Source: Rhodococcus sp. AW25M09
GTDB lineage: Bacteria > Actinomycetota > Actinomycetes > Mycobacteriales > Mycobacteriaceae
Assembly: GCF_000333955.1 (NCBI RefSeq)
Contig: NZ_CAPS01000051.1
Location: forward strand, 33,375 to 97,374
Reading direction: 5' to 3'
Length of the DNA stretch: 64,000 bases
The notes below the pieces were generated by a model that was not told where the DNA came from, did no database searches, and worked only from the letters and a program-made list of their open reading frames with translations. How positions within the stretch are numbered: the stretch's first letter is position 1; every line of letters starts with the position of its first letter. The position numbers and the translations under genes are program-made. Shown here in pieces: positions 8,754 to 16,193 of this stretch.

Positions 8754-9502
8754 GCGCGCGCCAGGACGGTGCCGCCGGAGGTGCGGATCTCGATCTCGGA
8801 GACCTCGCCGCGAAGAACCGCCGCGTTCATCCGGCACTCGATGGTGACGTCGCTGCCGAGGAACGTGCCCGACGGCCGTTCGGCACCCGACCGGTCGACG
8901 AGAACCACCTCGTACGGGCCACGATCGGAGATGCCATCCATCTCGAGGACGGTTTCGGTGCCCCAGGTGTGGGCGACCAGACCTCCCTCGATGTCGACGT
9001 TCGACACACTTGTCGTGAATGCGATCTCCTCGTATGCGCCGAGGGTTCCGGGTGGACCGGTGATGGCGGCGGGTGGATTCTCCGGCTGCTGGCGATAGGC
9101 GTCGATTCCGAGCACGACGCCACTACCGACCACGACCCCCACGATCGCGGCCGCAGCGGCCAGTCCCGCAGAGCTGCGCTGCCTGGTAGATCGCTGCCTT
9201 GTCGTTCGCTGCGTTGTCGACGGCTGCGTACCGGGCCCCTGCGCTTCCGATTCCCGCTCGGAGTTGCCCGTCGCGACGAGGATTCGCTCGCGCAGGTCCG
9301 GTGACGGCGAAGGTTCGAGCCATGGCTCTGTCGGCCCACGGCGGCCCAGAGTATCCGTCATCGCGCGCAGTTCGGCGATCTCGATGTCGATGGTGGGGTC
9401 CGATGCGGCGAGCTCGCGGAGTTCGGCAATCTCGGCACCGTCCAGTTCGTCGCCGACGGCAGCAGCGATCAGCTCGGCTCGGCGGTCGTGTGACGCGCTC
9501 AT
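8732..9502 (-). CDS. Anti-sigma factor-like membrane protein (RskA type)
   Basis: A 256-residue protein with an N-terminal cytoplasmic helical domain (1-about 100), an Arg/Thr-rich linker, one TM helix around residues 128-148, and an extracytoplasmic domain of about 100 residues ending in beta-rich sequence like the RskA C-terminal domain. The Zn-binding His-x3-Cys-x2-Cys motif of ZAS anti-sigma factors is absent. It overlaps the upstream sigma factor gene by ATGA, the classical arrangement of a sigma factor with its membrane anti-sigma factor. It probably holds the sigma factor at the membrane until regulated proteolysis. The signal it senses is unknown. Confidence 0.8.
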   Translation of the reverse strand: MSASHDRRAELIAAAVGDELDGAEIAELRELAASDPTIDIEIAELRAMTDTLGRRGPTEPWLEPSPSPDLRERILVATGNSERESEAQGPGTQPSTTQRTTRQRSTRQRSSAGLAAAAAIVGVVVGSGVVLGIDAYRQQPENPPAAITGPPGTLGAYEEIAFTTSVSNVDIEGGLVAHTWGTETVLEMDGISDRGPYEVVLVDRSGAERPSGTFLGSDVTIECRMNAAVLRGEVSEIEIRTSGGTVLARAQLPAAS

Positions 9503-10068
9503 GTCTCCTCCTTTCCATCGAGATGATCTCGTAGTGCCCTCAGTGCGTAGAAGGCTCGGGTGCGCAGCGTTCGCACGGCGACTCCGGTCGATTCCGACAG
9601 CTCCGCATAGGTGGTCCCGGCCAAATGAACCGCGACGACGACCTGGCGATGTTCGGGGGAGAGCAATGCCAGAGCAGCGATGATGCGCAGCCGTTCGTCG
9701 ACGTCGGGGGTGGTGTCACGGCTGACCGCCCCCGCTCCTCGATCGATGTCCTCGATCCGATCCGATACGGAGACCGGCATCCTCGTCAGCGAGCGCTGAA
9801 CGTCGACGATGACGTTGCGCTCGATGGCGAACAGCCACGTTCGCAGTGACCCACGATTGGGCTCGAATCGGGACCGGGCTCGCCAAGCCCTGAGGAAGGT
9901 CTCCTGGACGCAGTCCTCCGCGAGAGTTCTGTCTCGGAGAACGTTGACGGCGAACCCGAGCATGACCGACGCGTGCTCGTCGTACGCGGCAGCGACATCG
10001 AAGTCCAGTTCGATCACGCTCCCGATGCTCATGACAGTGAATACGTCGGTGAACCCCCGGACGTTCAT
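9499..10068 (-). CDS. ECF RNA polymerase sigma factor
   Basis: An ECF sigma factor of about 189 residues. Region 2 is seen in the CVQETFLRAWR stretch followed by SLRTWLFAIERNVIVD. Region 4 is the C-terminal LLSPEHRQVV...TYAELSESTGVAVRTLRTRAFYALRAL helix-turn-helix. The start is uncertain: TTG at 10074, ATG at 10068 and ATG at 10032 are in frame and none has a good Shine-Dalgarno. ATG 10032 gives a start typical of the family just ahead of region 2. It is translationally coupled to the anti-sigma factor. The divergent CHRD/sortase genes are obvious candidate targets, as sigma factors often control their neighbours. Confidence 0.88.
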   Translation of the reverse strand: MNVRGFTDVFTVMSIGSVIELDFDVAAAYDEHASVMLGFAVNVLRDRTLAEDCVQETFLRAWRARSRFEPNRGSLRTWLFAIERNVIVDVQRSLTRMPVSVSDRIEDIDRGAGAVSRDTTPDVDERLRIIAALALLSPEHRQVVVAVHLAGTTYAELSESTGVAVRTLRTRAFYALRALRDHLDGKEET

Positions 10069-10175
10069 ATCCAAGGCTGAGAAGTTTCTTTACCGAGCGT
10101 TGAACATTCTGGCATCGGTGCTCGTACACCTTCCACGGGCTCGCCTGCCCGATACTCCCACGGAAGGCACACGAG

Positions 10176-10934
10176 ATGACCAGACGCTCGATCACCCGCC
10201 CGGCCACGTCGATCCGAGGCACCGCCACCGCCGTCGTCGGCGGTACGGCAACCGCTGCCGCGCTGATGCTGTTCGGCGCTGCCCCGGCCGGTGCCGATAC
10301 TCCCGTCGCCGAACCGGATTCGTTCACCAGTGCCTTCACGGCGATGGCCACTCCCGACCAGGTCCTCAACGGTGAGGGCGTCGCCACGCCCGGGCAGTCG
10401 GGCGCGATGGGTACTTTCACCCTGCGCATCAATTCCGACCTCGACATCATCTGCTACGACATCGCACTCGAAGGCGTGACCGGCGACTACATGAGCCCGG
10501 CGAAGACGGCCACGCACATTCACCAGGCGGCGGCGGGCGAAGCAGGACCTCCGCGACTGGCGTTCCCGAACCCGACCCCGATCGGCGACGGCCCGCGTAC
10601 CAGCAGCGGCTGCATGCAGGGACCGTTCACCACCGGTCTGACTCCGGCCGGTGCCGACGCCGACAGCGGTACCGGGTTCACTCTCGATCAGATCGAAGCC
10701 GATCCCGCGGCCTTCGCCGCCGACACCCACACCGTCGACTTCGCGGCGGGAGCGGTGCGCGGCCAGCTCAGCCAGATTCCGGTCGGGTCCGTTGCGACCG
10801 GTGGCGGTGGATCGGCGCTCGCCGCGGCCGATTCGGCGTCGAGTTCGGTGCTGCCCGTCGTCGGCGCGGTGGCTCTGGGTGCGATGGTCGTCGCGGGCGT
10901 GACGTTCGCGGCACGACGCGAGGTGCGGAGCTGA
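10176..10934 (+). CDS. Secreted CHRD-domain protein with C-terminal membrane/sorting tail
   Basis: A 252-residue exported protein. An N-terminal signal peptide (Arg-rich start, hydrophobic 18-35, cleavage near AGADT) is followed by a CHRD domain at about 50-205 (ATHIHQAAAGEAGPP and VRGQLSQIP are typical). After a Gly/Ala/Ser linker comes LPVVG, then a hydrophobic segment and an Arg-rich tail (AARREVRS). That tail has the shape of a cell-wall sorting signal but with Val in place of the Thr of LPxTG. A class F sortase is encoded immediately downstream, so it is a likely substrate or else a simple C-terminally anchored protein. GGAAGG precedes the ATG by 7-8 bases. Confidence 0.85.
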   Translation: MTRRSITRPATSIRGTATAVVGGTATAAALMLFGAAPAGADTPVAEPDSFTSAFTAMATPDQVLNGEGVATPGQSGAMGTFTLRINSDLDIICYDIALEGVTGDYMSPAKTATHIHQAAAGEAGPPRLAFPNPTPIGDGPRTSSGCMQGPFTTGLTPAGADADSGTGFTLDQIEADPAAFAADTHTVDFAAGAVRGQLSQIPVGSVATGGGGSALAAADSASSSVLPVVGAVALGAMVVAGVTFAARREVRS

Positions 10935-11536
10935 GATATTCGGTTCTGATCGCGGCCACGGCGGTGGTGGTGGCGGCGGGGTGCTCCTCACCACCGCCAC
11001 CGTCCCCGGTGGCGTCCCCGATTCCGGCCGCCCCTGAGTCCTCGCAGCCGTCGTCGGGTGCTGCCCCGACTGCGCCCGCGGCGGACTCGGCGCGACCGGC
11101 CCCTGCGCGGGTGAGCGCCCCGGACATCGGTCTGGACGAGCCGTTGATCGAACTGGGTCTCACCGAATCGGGGGAGATGCAGGTGCCCACCGACTACGAC
11201 GACGTCGGGTGGTTCACCGGAGGTGGCCGACCCGGCGCGATCGGCAGTCCGACGGTGATAGCCGGGCACGTCGACTCGACGACCGGTCCCGCGGTGTTCG
11301 ATCGATTGTCCGAACTCGGAATCGGCGATGTCGTTGCGGTGGACGACGAGGCGGGTGGCCGAGCCGAGTACCGCATCGACGAGATCGGTGACTACGGCAA
11401 AGTGGAGTTCCCGACGGTGCAGGTCTTCGGGGCGGTGCCCACCGACGAGATCAGGCTGATCACGTGCTCGGGCGACTTCGACGCCTCGGTGGGCAGTTAC
11501 GAGCGCAACCTCGTCGTCTACGGAGTGCGGCAATAG
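10931..11536 (+). CDS. Class F sortase with lipoprotein signal peptide
   Basis: The catalytic residues of class F sortases are present: His in GHVDS, Cys in TCSGDFD, and Arg in YERNLVVYG, at about residues 113, 179 and 192 if translation begins at 10931. The first canonical start codon is GTG 10964, but that begins in the middle of a lipoprotein signal. Reading from CTG 10931 gives Leu-Arg, a hydrophobic core and the lipobox VAAGC. The segment GAGG lies about 7 bases before that CTG, which overlaps the CHRD stop codon. A Pro/Ala-rich linker follows the Cys. The enzyme would be anchored in the outer leaflet and transpeptidate surface proteins such as its neighbour. Confidence 0.8.
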   Translation: MRYSVLIAATAVVVAAGCSSPPPPSPVASPIPAAPESSQPSSGAAPTAPAADSARPAPARVSAPDIGLDEPLIELGLTESGEMQVPTDYDDVGWFTGGGRPGAIGSPTVIAGHVDSTTGPAVFDRLSELGIGDVVAVDDEAGGRAEYRIDEIGDYGKVEFPTVQVFGAVPTDEIRLITCSGDFDASVGSYERNLVVYGVRQ

Positions 11537-11864
11537 CCCAGCGTTTTGGAGTTGACGCGGAGGATGTTGTAACCTGAACAACGGTTCGGATCACGAGTGC
11601 TCGCACTCCGGTCCAGACCGCCCAATCAAGTTCTACCCAAGACCGTTGGTCACCGCCTTCTCGAAGGATTCACTTCCGGGAGTTGCGCGGTTGAAGGTCC
11701 GAGATCGTGTCGGACGGCCCACGCAGGAGAACGAGGTAGGGAACCTGTCTGCAGTCCTCGCGACTGCCTGCTCGTTCACGCCCCGTGTGCTTCTTGCGCC
11801 GGGGCGTTCGTCGTTTTCCGGCCCTCTCGCGATCGACACAACTTCCCACGAGAGGAGGCGAAGT
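11537..11864 (+). promoter_or_regulatory. Promoter and structured L10-type leader of rplJ-rplL
   Basis: A 328-bp gene-free stretch. A candidate promoter is TTGGAG (11546-11551), 18 bp, TAACCT (11570-11575). Downstream the transcript can form stacked hairpins: GAACGAG/CTCGTTC (11729-11735 with 11771-11777), CGCCCCG/CGGGGCG (11779-11785 with 11800-11806) and CCTCTCG/CGAGAGG (11823-11829 with 11849-11855), the last beside the AGGAGG ribosome site. This matches the place and general shape of the L10 leader, where excess L10-L12 represses its own translation. Confidence 0.65.
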
Positions 11865-12446
11865 ATGGCAAAGCCCGAAAAGGTCTCAGCAGTATCGGAG
11901 ATCACCGAACAGTTCAAGGGTTCGACGGCTGCCGTCGTCACGGAATACCGTGGCCTGTCGGTGTCCGGTCTGACTCAGCTCCGGCGTGCGCTCGGCGAAG
12001 GTGCCACGTACTCCGTCGCCAAGAACACCCTGGTCAAGCGCGCAGCGGCCGAGGCAGGTATTACCGGCCTCGACGAGTTGTTCGTCGGACCGACCGCCAT
12101 TGCATTCATCAAGGGCGAGCCGGTCGACGCAGCGAAGGCCATCAAGGCCTTCGCGAAGGACAACAAGGCCTTGATCGTCAAGGGCGGCTACATGGACGGC
12201 GCAACGCTGTCCGTGGAAGAGATCAACAAGATCGCAGACCTCGAGTCGCGCGAAATCCTGTTGGCCAAGCTCGCCGGCGCCATGAAGGGCAACTTGTCGA
12301 AGGCTGCAGGCCTGTTCAACGCTCCCGCATCGCAGTTCGCGCGTCTGGCGTTCGCGTTGCAGGAGAAGAAGGCTGCCGGCGCACCCGCCGCAGCCGAGGC
12401 ACCTGCAGAAACAGAAGCACCGGCGGAAGCTCCCGCCGAAAGCTGA
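11865..12446 (+). CDS. rplJ: 50S ribosomal protein L10
   Basis: A 193-residue ribosomal stalk base protein. It begins AKPEKVSAV, has the conserved [10 protein letters not shown] and [13 protein letters not shown] stretches, and ends in an Ala/Glu/Pro-rich tail typical of actinobacterial L10. L10 binds 23S rRNA helices 42-44 and carries L12 dimers at the GTPase centre. The ATG at 11865 is preceded by GAGAGGAGG. The frame is open upstream to 11646, but that part lies in the leader and does not resemble L10. It is co-transcribed with rplL. Confidence 0.97.
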   Translation: MAKPEKVSAVSEITEQFKGSTAAVVTEYRGLSVSGLTQLRRALGEGATYSVAKNTLVKRAAAEAGITGLDELFVGPTAIAFIKGEPVDAAKAIKAFAKDNKALIVKGGYMDGATLSVEEINKIADLESREILLAKLAGAMKGNLSKAAGLFNAPASQFARLAFALQEKKAAGAPAAAEAPAETEAPAEAPAES

Positions 12447-12505
12447 TCCGCTGGTATTGGCGTACAGCTCAGCTCCACACCATCAACACCATGCCGCGGA
12501 TCAGC
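12442..12505 (+). other. Stem-loop across the rplJ stop codon, rplJ-rplL intergenic
   Basis: GCTGATCCGC (12442-12451) and GCGGATCAGC (12496-12505) form a perfect 10-bp inverted repeat around a loop of about 44 bases that can fold further. It includes the rplJ stop codon (12444-12446) and ends before the rplL ribosome site. There is no U-run, so it is not a classical terminator. It may be an RNase processing or stability element that helps raise L12 above L10. Confidence 0.5.
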
Positions 12506-12536
12506 GGTTAGGTACTTACAGGAAGGACCCGCCACC

Positions 12537-12923
12537 ATGGCGAAGCTCAGCACCGAAGAATTGCTCGACCAGTTCAAGGAGCTCACTCTCCTCGAGCTCA
12601 GCGAGTTCGTGAAGGCATTCGAGGAGACCTTCGAGGTCACCGCAGCTGCCCCCGTCGCCGTTGCTGCTGCAGGCGGCGGCGCAGCCCCCGCCGAGGCTGC
12701 TGAAGAGCAGGACGAGTTCGACGTCGTCCTCGAGTCGGCCGGCGACAAGAAGATCCAGGTCATCAAGGTCGTCCGTGAGGTCGTTTCCGGCCTGGGCCTG
12801 AAGGAAGCCAAGGATCTCGTCGAGAGCGCTCCGAAGGCAATTCTGGAGAAGGTTGCCAAGGACGCAGCCGACGCCGCCAAGGAGAAGCTGGAAGCTGCCG
12901 GCGCGAAGATCTCCGTCAAGTAG
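12537..12923 (+). CDS. rplL: 50S ribosomal protein L7/L12
   Basis: A 128-residue stalk protein. It has an N-terminal dimerisation helix pair ([20 protein letters not shown]), an Ala/Gly/Pro-rich hinge at about residues 37-58, and the C-terminal domain with the EFDVVLE and [11 protein letters not shown] stretches that contacts elongation factors. AGGAAGG lies a few bases before the ATG. It is present in multiple copies per ribosome. The transcript ends at the strong hairpin starting at 12971. Confidence 0.98.
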   Translation: MAKLSTEELLDQFKELTLLELSEFVKAFEETFEVTAAAPVAVAAAGGGAAPAEAAEEQDEFDVVLESAGDKKIQVIKVVREVVSGLGLKEAKDLVESAPKAILEKVAKDAADAAKEKLEAAGAKISVK

Positions 12924-12970
12924 GACCGCTTCGTTGCAGTCGTGCTTCGTGCTCTGAACGCACGAGCGCA

Positions 12971-13014
12971 AGAAGGGCCGTTCCCACCTCGGTGGGGACG
13001 GCCCTTCTTCTGTT
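12971..13014 (+). terminator. Rho-independent terminator of rplJ-rplL
   Basis: A long hairpin. AGAAGGGCCGT (from 12971) pairs with ACGGCCCTTCT (ending 13008) around a CCCACCTCGGTGGG core. It is followed by TCTGTTCT. It lies about 48 bp after the rplL stop. Confidence 0.88.
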
Positions 13015-13366
13015 CTCGGACACCGCACGGGGTGCACCGTTGTGATCGATCACGGACTCCTGCAAATCGCGTGACACCGGCCTTGTGCCCCTGTTTACTC
13101 GGTTTCGCCGAAGTCCAAAGCATTCCGAAGGGTTTCGGCGGTCATTGTTTGTGGCGTGTCACAGCTTTGTGACGCAGGGACTTGTCACAGTTCTGGCGAG
13201 TCGCCGACCGTGTCGCGTGAGATGAGCCACACTGATGCAAGCTCTACAGCCTGACTCGGGGAAGTTCTTACTGGGCGGTAAGCTCCCGTGTCGGTGCGGA
13301 CACGTGCATGGGATACAGTGACACAACCCACATCCGGGTCGATGTGTACGAATTGTGGAGGTCAGC
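13015..13366 (+). promoter_or_regulatory. Upstream control region of the mce operon with several palindromes
   Basis: A gene-free stretch of about 350 bp. It contains the perfect palindrome GTGATCGATCAC (13042-13053), the inverted repeat GTCACA-GCTT-TGTGAC (13158-13173) and a further GTCACAG (13184-13190). A weak -10-like TACAGT is at 13314-13319 without a good -35. The repeated GTCACA/TGTGAC elements suggest binding of a global regulator (MtrA-like direct or inverted GTCAC sites, or a CRP/GlxR relative, although the spacer is 4, not 6). The protein that binds is not identifiable from sequence. Confidence 0.45.
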
Positions 13367-14527
13367 GTGGGAGTCGAGGTTTCGGTCGAGGGATTGACCA
13401 AGTCTTTCGGGGTACAGAAGATCTGGCAGGACGTGACGTTGACCCTGCCGAAGGGTGAGGTCAGTGCGCTCCTCGGTCCTTCCGGTACCGGCAAGTCGGT
13501 CTTCCTGAAGTCCTTGATCGGCCTCCTGCGTCCCGAACAGGGCAAGATATTCATCGACGGAACCGACATCCTGCAGTGCTCCTCCCGTGAGCTCTACGAG
13601 ATCAGGAAGCTCTTCGGGGTGCTGTTCCAGGACGGCGCACTGTTCGGCTCGATGAACCTCTACGACAATGTCGCGTTCCCGCTCCGCGAGCACACGAAGA
13701 AGTCCGAGTCCGACATCCGCAAGATCGTCATGGAGAAGTTGGAACTGACGGGTCTGCTCGGTGCCGAGGACAAGCTGCCCGGCGAGATCTCCGGCGGTAT
13801 GCGTAAGCGCGCCGGTCTCGCCCGCGCTCTGGTTCTCGATCCCGAGATCATCCTGGTCGACGAGCCGGACTCCGGCCTCGATCCCGTTCGCACTACGTAC
13901 ATCTCGCAGACCCTGATCGACATCAACGCCGAGATCGACGCCACGATCCTGATCGTGTCGCACAACATCAACCTCGCTCGGACGGTGCCCGACAACATCG
14001 GCATGCTCTTCCGTCGCCAGCTGGTCATGTTCGGCCCCCGCGAGGTGCTCCTGACGAGCGACGAGCCGGTAGTCAAGCAGTTCCTCAACGGAACGATGAT
14101 CGGTCCGATCGGCATGTCGGAGGAGAAGGACGAGGCGCAGATGGCGCAGGAGCAGGCCATGGTCGACGCCGGCCACCACGCCGGCGGCGTCGACGACGTC
14201 GAAGGCATCGTGCCGCAGATGAAGGCCACTCCCGGAACTCCGGTGCGCGAAGCCGTCGGGCGTAGGCAGGAGCGCGTCCGCCAGATCATGCACACCCTGC
14301 CGCACAATGCCCAGGTTGCGATCCAGGAAAGCCTCGACACCACCGACCCGGGTCAGCGTTACCCCGCGTATGCAGACCAGCAGCAGGGTTACGACCAGCA
14401 GGGATACGACCACCAGGGTTACGACCACCAGGGTTACGACCAGCAGAGTTACGACCAGCAGAGTTACAGCGGGCAAGGTCATGATCAGCAGGGCTACCAA
14501 GCTCCAACACAAGGTCGGGGTCAATAG
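13367..14527 (+). CDS. mceG: MceG-type ABC transporter ATPase
   Basis: A 386-residue ATPase energising the Mce lipid importer. It has the Walker A motif LGPSGTGKS, signature ISGGMRKR and Walker B IILVDEPDSGLDP, as in MlaF/Mkl. GTG 13367 is preferred because GGAGG lies 6-8 bases upstream; GTG 13355 is within that site. After the ATPase domain (about 1-250) there is an extension ending in 5-residue Y-D-Q/H-Q-G/S repeats (about 345-386). In mycobacteria mceG (mkl) is usually away from mce operons but also lies between rplL and rpoB. Here it heads a complete operon, 8 bp before yrbEA. Confidence 0.93.
   Translation: MGVEVSVEGLTKSFGVQKIWQDVTLTLPKGEVSALLGPSGTGKSVFLKSLIGLLRPEQGKIFIDGTDILQCSSRELYEIRKLFGVLFQDGALFGSMNLYDNVAFPLREHTKKSESDIRKIVMEKLELTGLLGAEDKLPGEISGGMRKRAGLARALVLDPEIILVDEPDSGLDPVRTTYISQTLIDINAEIDATILIVSHNINLARTVPDNIGMLFRRQLVMFGPREVLLTSDEPVVKQFLNGTMIGPIGMSEEKDEAQMAQEQAMVDAGHHAGGVDDVEGIVPQMKATPGTPVREAVGRRQERVRQIMHTLPHNAQVAIQESLDTTDPGQRYPAYADQQQGYDQQGYDHQGYDHQGYDQQSYDQQSYSGQGHDQQGYQAPTQGRGQ
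14388..14505 (+). repeat. 15-bp tandem repeat encoding the Gln/Tyr-rich MceG tail
   Basis: About eight imperfect copies of a 15-bp unit (GGTTACGACCAGCAG and variants) encode the pentapeptide G-Y-D-Q-Q, with H and S variants. They sit at the extreme C-terminus of MceG, outside the ATPase domain. Such in-frame repeats expand and contract readily. Confidence 0.85.
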
Positions 14528-14532
14528 CAGAC

Positions 14533-15327
14533 ATGGGGGGATCGAAGAAGTCCGCGTTCGCTCCGGCGAGCGCCGCTCTGACACAAGCCGGCAATATCGT
14601 CGAACTGTTCGTCGAGGTGGTTCGCAACACCTTCCGTAGGCCGTTCCAGTTCCGCGAGTTCATCGAGCAGGCCTGGTTCATCGCCAGCGTCACGATTCTG
14701 CCGACGGCGCTCGTCGCCATTCCGTTCGGCGCGGTCGTGGCGCTGCAGACCGGATCGCTCATCAAGCAGCTCGGTGCCGAGTCGTTCACGGGTGCGGCCA
14801 GCGTGCTCGCGGTCATCCAGCAGGGCAGTCCGATCGTGACCGCACTGCTGGTGGCCGGCGCTGCCGGTTCTGCTGTGACTGCAGACCTCGGCTCGCGCAC
14901 CATCCGCGAGGAGATCGACGCCATGCGAGTGCTGGGTATCGACCCGGTACATCGTCTCGTCGTTCCCCGAGTGCTCGCGATGATCCTCGTCGCACTGTTG
15001 CTCAACGGCCTGGTCTCGGTCGTCGGCATCGCCGGCGGCTACTTCTTCAACGTGATCCTCCAGGGCGGCACCCCCGGTGCATATCTGGCGTCGTTCTCGT
15101 TTTTGGCCCAGCTGCCGGATCTGTATGTCGCCGAGGCGAAAGCAGCAATCTTCGGACTCATCGCGGGCATCATCGCCTCCTACAAGGGCCTCAATCCCAA
15201 CCCCGGACCCAAGGGCGTCGGCGAGGCAGTGAACCAGACGGTTGTCATCACGTTCCTGCTGCTCTTCTTCGCCAACCTCATCCTGACCCTGGTCTATCTC
15301 CAGGTCGTCCCAGCGAAGGGAGCGTAA
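14533..15327 (+). CDS. yrbEA: YrbE/MlaE family ABC permease A
   Basis: A 264-residue inner-membrane permease of the MlaE fold. It has an N-terminal interface helix, then five to six hydrophobic helices, with the conserved EIDAMRVLGIDPVHRLVVPR coupling-helix region (about 133-152) that contacts the ATPase. It forms the heterodimeric channel with YrbEB under the MceA-F ring. It starts 5 bases after the mceG stop region and is followed 5 bases later by yrbEB. Confidence 0.94.
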   Translation: MGGSKKSAFAPASAALTQAGNIVELFVEVVRNTFRRPFQFREFIEQAWFIASVTILPTALVAIPFGAVVALQTGSLIKQLGAESFTGAASVLAVIQQGSPIVTALLVAGAAGSAVTADLGSRTIREEIDAMRVLGIDPVHRLVVPRVLAMILVALLLNGLVSVVGIAGGYFFNVILQGGTPGAYLASFSFLAQLPDLYVAEAKAAIFGLIAGIIASYKGLNPNPGPKGVGEAVNQTVVITFLLLFFANLILTLVYLQVVPAKGA

Positions 15328-15332
15328 CCGCG

Positions 15333-16193
15333 ATGACGATCGCAAGAGGTCGCGGTGACCGCACGCTGATGCGCGTCAAGCGCGTCGGCAACGCCCCGCT
15401 CAACGTGCTCGACCGCGCAGGCGAGCAAATGTCGTTCTACCTGCGGGCCATCGGGTGGATTCCCAAGACCGCAGTGCATTACAAGAAGGAGGTGCTCCGC
15501 CTGCTGGCGGAGGTCACCTTCGGCAGCGGTGCGCTCGCCGTCATCGGTGGGACCATCGGCGTGATCGTGATGATGTCCGGCTTCACCGGCATCGTCGTCG
15601 GTCTACAGGGCTATGCAGCCCTCGAACAGCTCGGTAGCTCCGTGCTCACCGGATTCCTGTCCGCGTACGTCAACACCCGTGAGATCGCGCCGATTGTCGC
15701 AGGACTGGCACTCTCGGCCACCGTCGGCTGTGGTTTCACCGCCCAGCTCGGTGCCATGCGAATCTCCGAGGAGATCGACGCGCTCGAGGTGATGGCCGTA
15801 CCCAGCGTGCCGTTCCTCGTGACCACCCGCATGATCGCAGGCTTCGTGGCCGTCATCCCGCTGTACATCGTCGGGCTGTTGGCGTCGTACGTCGCATCCC
15901 GAGGGATCAGCACCGTTTTCAACGGGCAGTCCACGGGGTCCTACGACCACTACTTCAACCTCTTCCTACCTCCGGAAGACGTGTTGTATTCGTTCTTGAA
16001 GGTGCTGATATTCGCCTTCGTCCTGATCATGATCCACTGCTATTACGGCTACCACGCCTCTGGCGGACCTGCCGGTGTCGGCGTCGCAGTGGGCCGTGCC
16101 GTTCGTACCGCGATCGTCACGATCGCCGTACTGGACTTCTTCTTGAGCCTCGCCATCTGGGGCACGACCACCACAGTGAGGGTTGCGGGATGA
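15333..16193 (+). CDS. yrbEB: YrbE/MlaE family ABC permease B
   Basis: A 286-residue second MlaE-type permease. It is longer at the N-terminus (LMRVKRVGNAPLNVLDRAGEQ interface helix), with the EEIDALEVMAVPSVPFLVTTRM coupling region and a hydrophobic C-terminus. Together with YrbEA it makes the transmembrane part of the Mce importer. It overlaps mceA by ATGA (16190-16193), so translation is coupled. Confidence 0.94.
   Translation: MTIARGRGDRTLMRVKRVGNAPLNVLDRAGEQMSFYLRAIGWIPKTAVHYKKEVLRLLAEVTFGSGALAVIGGTIGVIVMMSGFTGIVVGLQGYAALEQLGSSVLTGFLSAYVNTREIAPIVAGLALSATVGCGFTAQLGAMRISEEIDALEVMAVPSVPFLVTTRMIAGFVAVIPLYIVGLLASYVASRGISTVFNGQSTGSYDHYFNLFLPPEDVLYSFLKVLIFAFVLIMIHCYYGYHASGGPAGVGVAVGRAVRTAIVTIAVLDFFLSLAIWGTTTTVRVAG

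Noticed and set aside
13158..13173. Interpretation of GTCACAGCTTTGTGAC as a CRP/GlxR site
   Set aside because: The CRP/GlxR consensus is TGTGA-N6-TCACA, the opposite arm order and a different spacer. The element is reported only as a palindrome of unknown binder.
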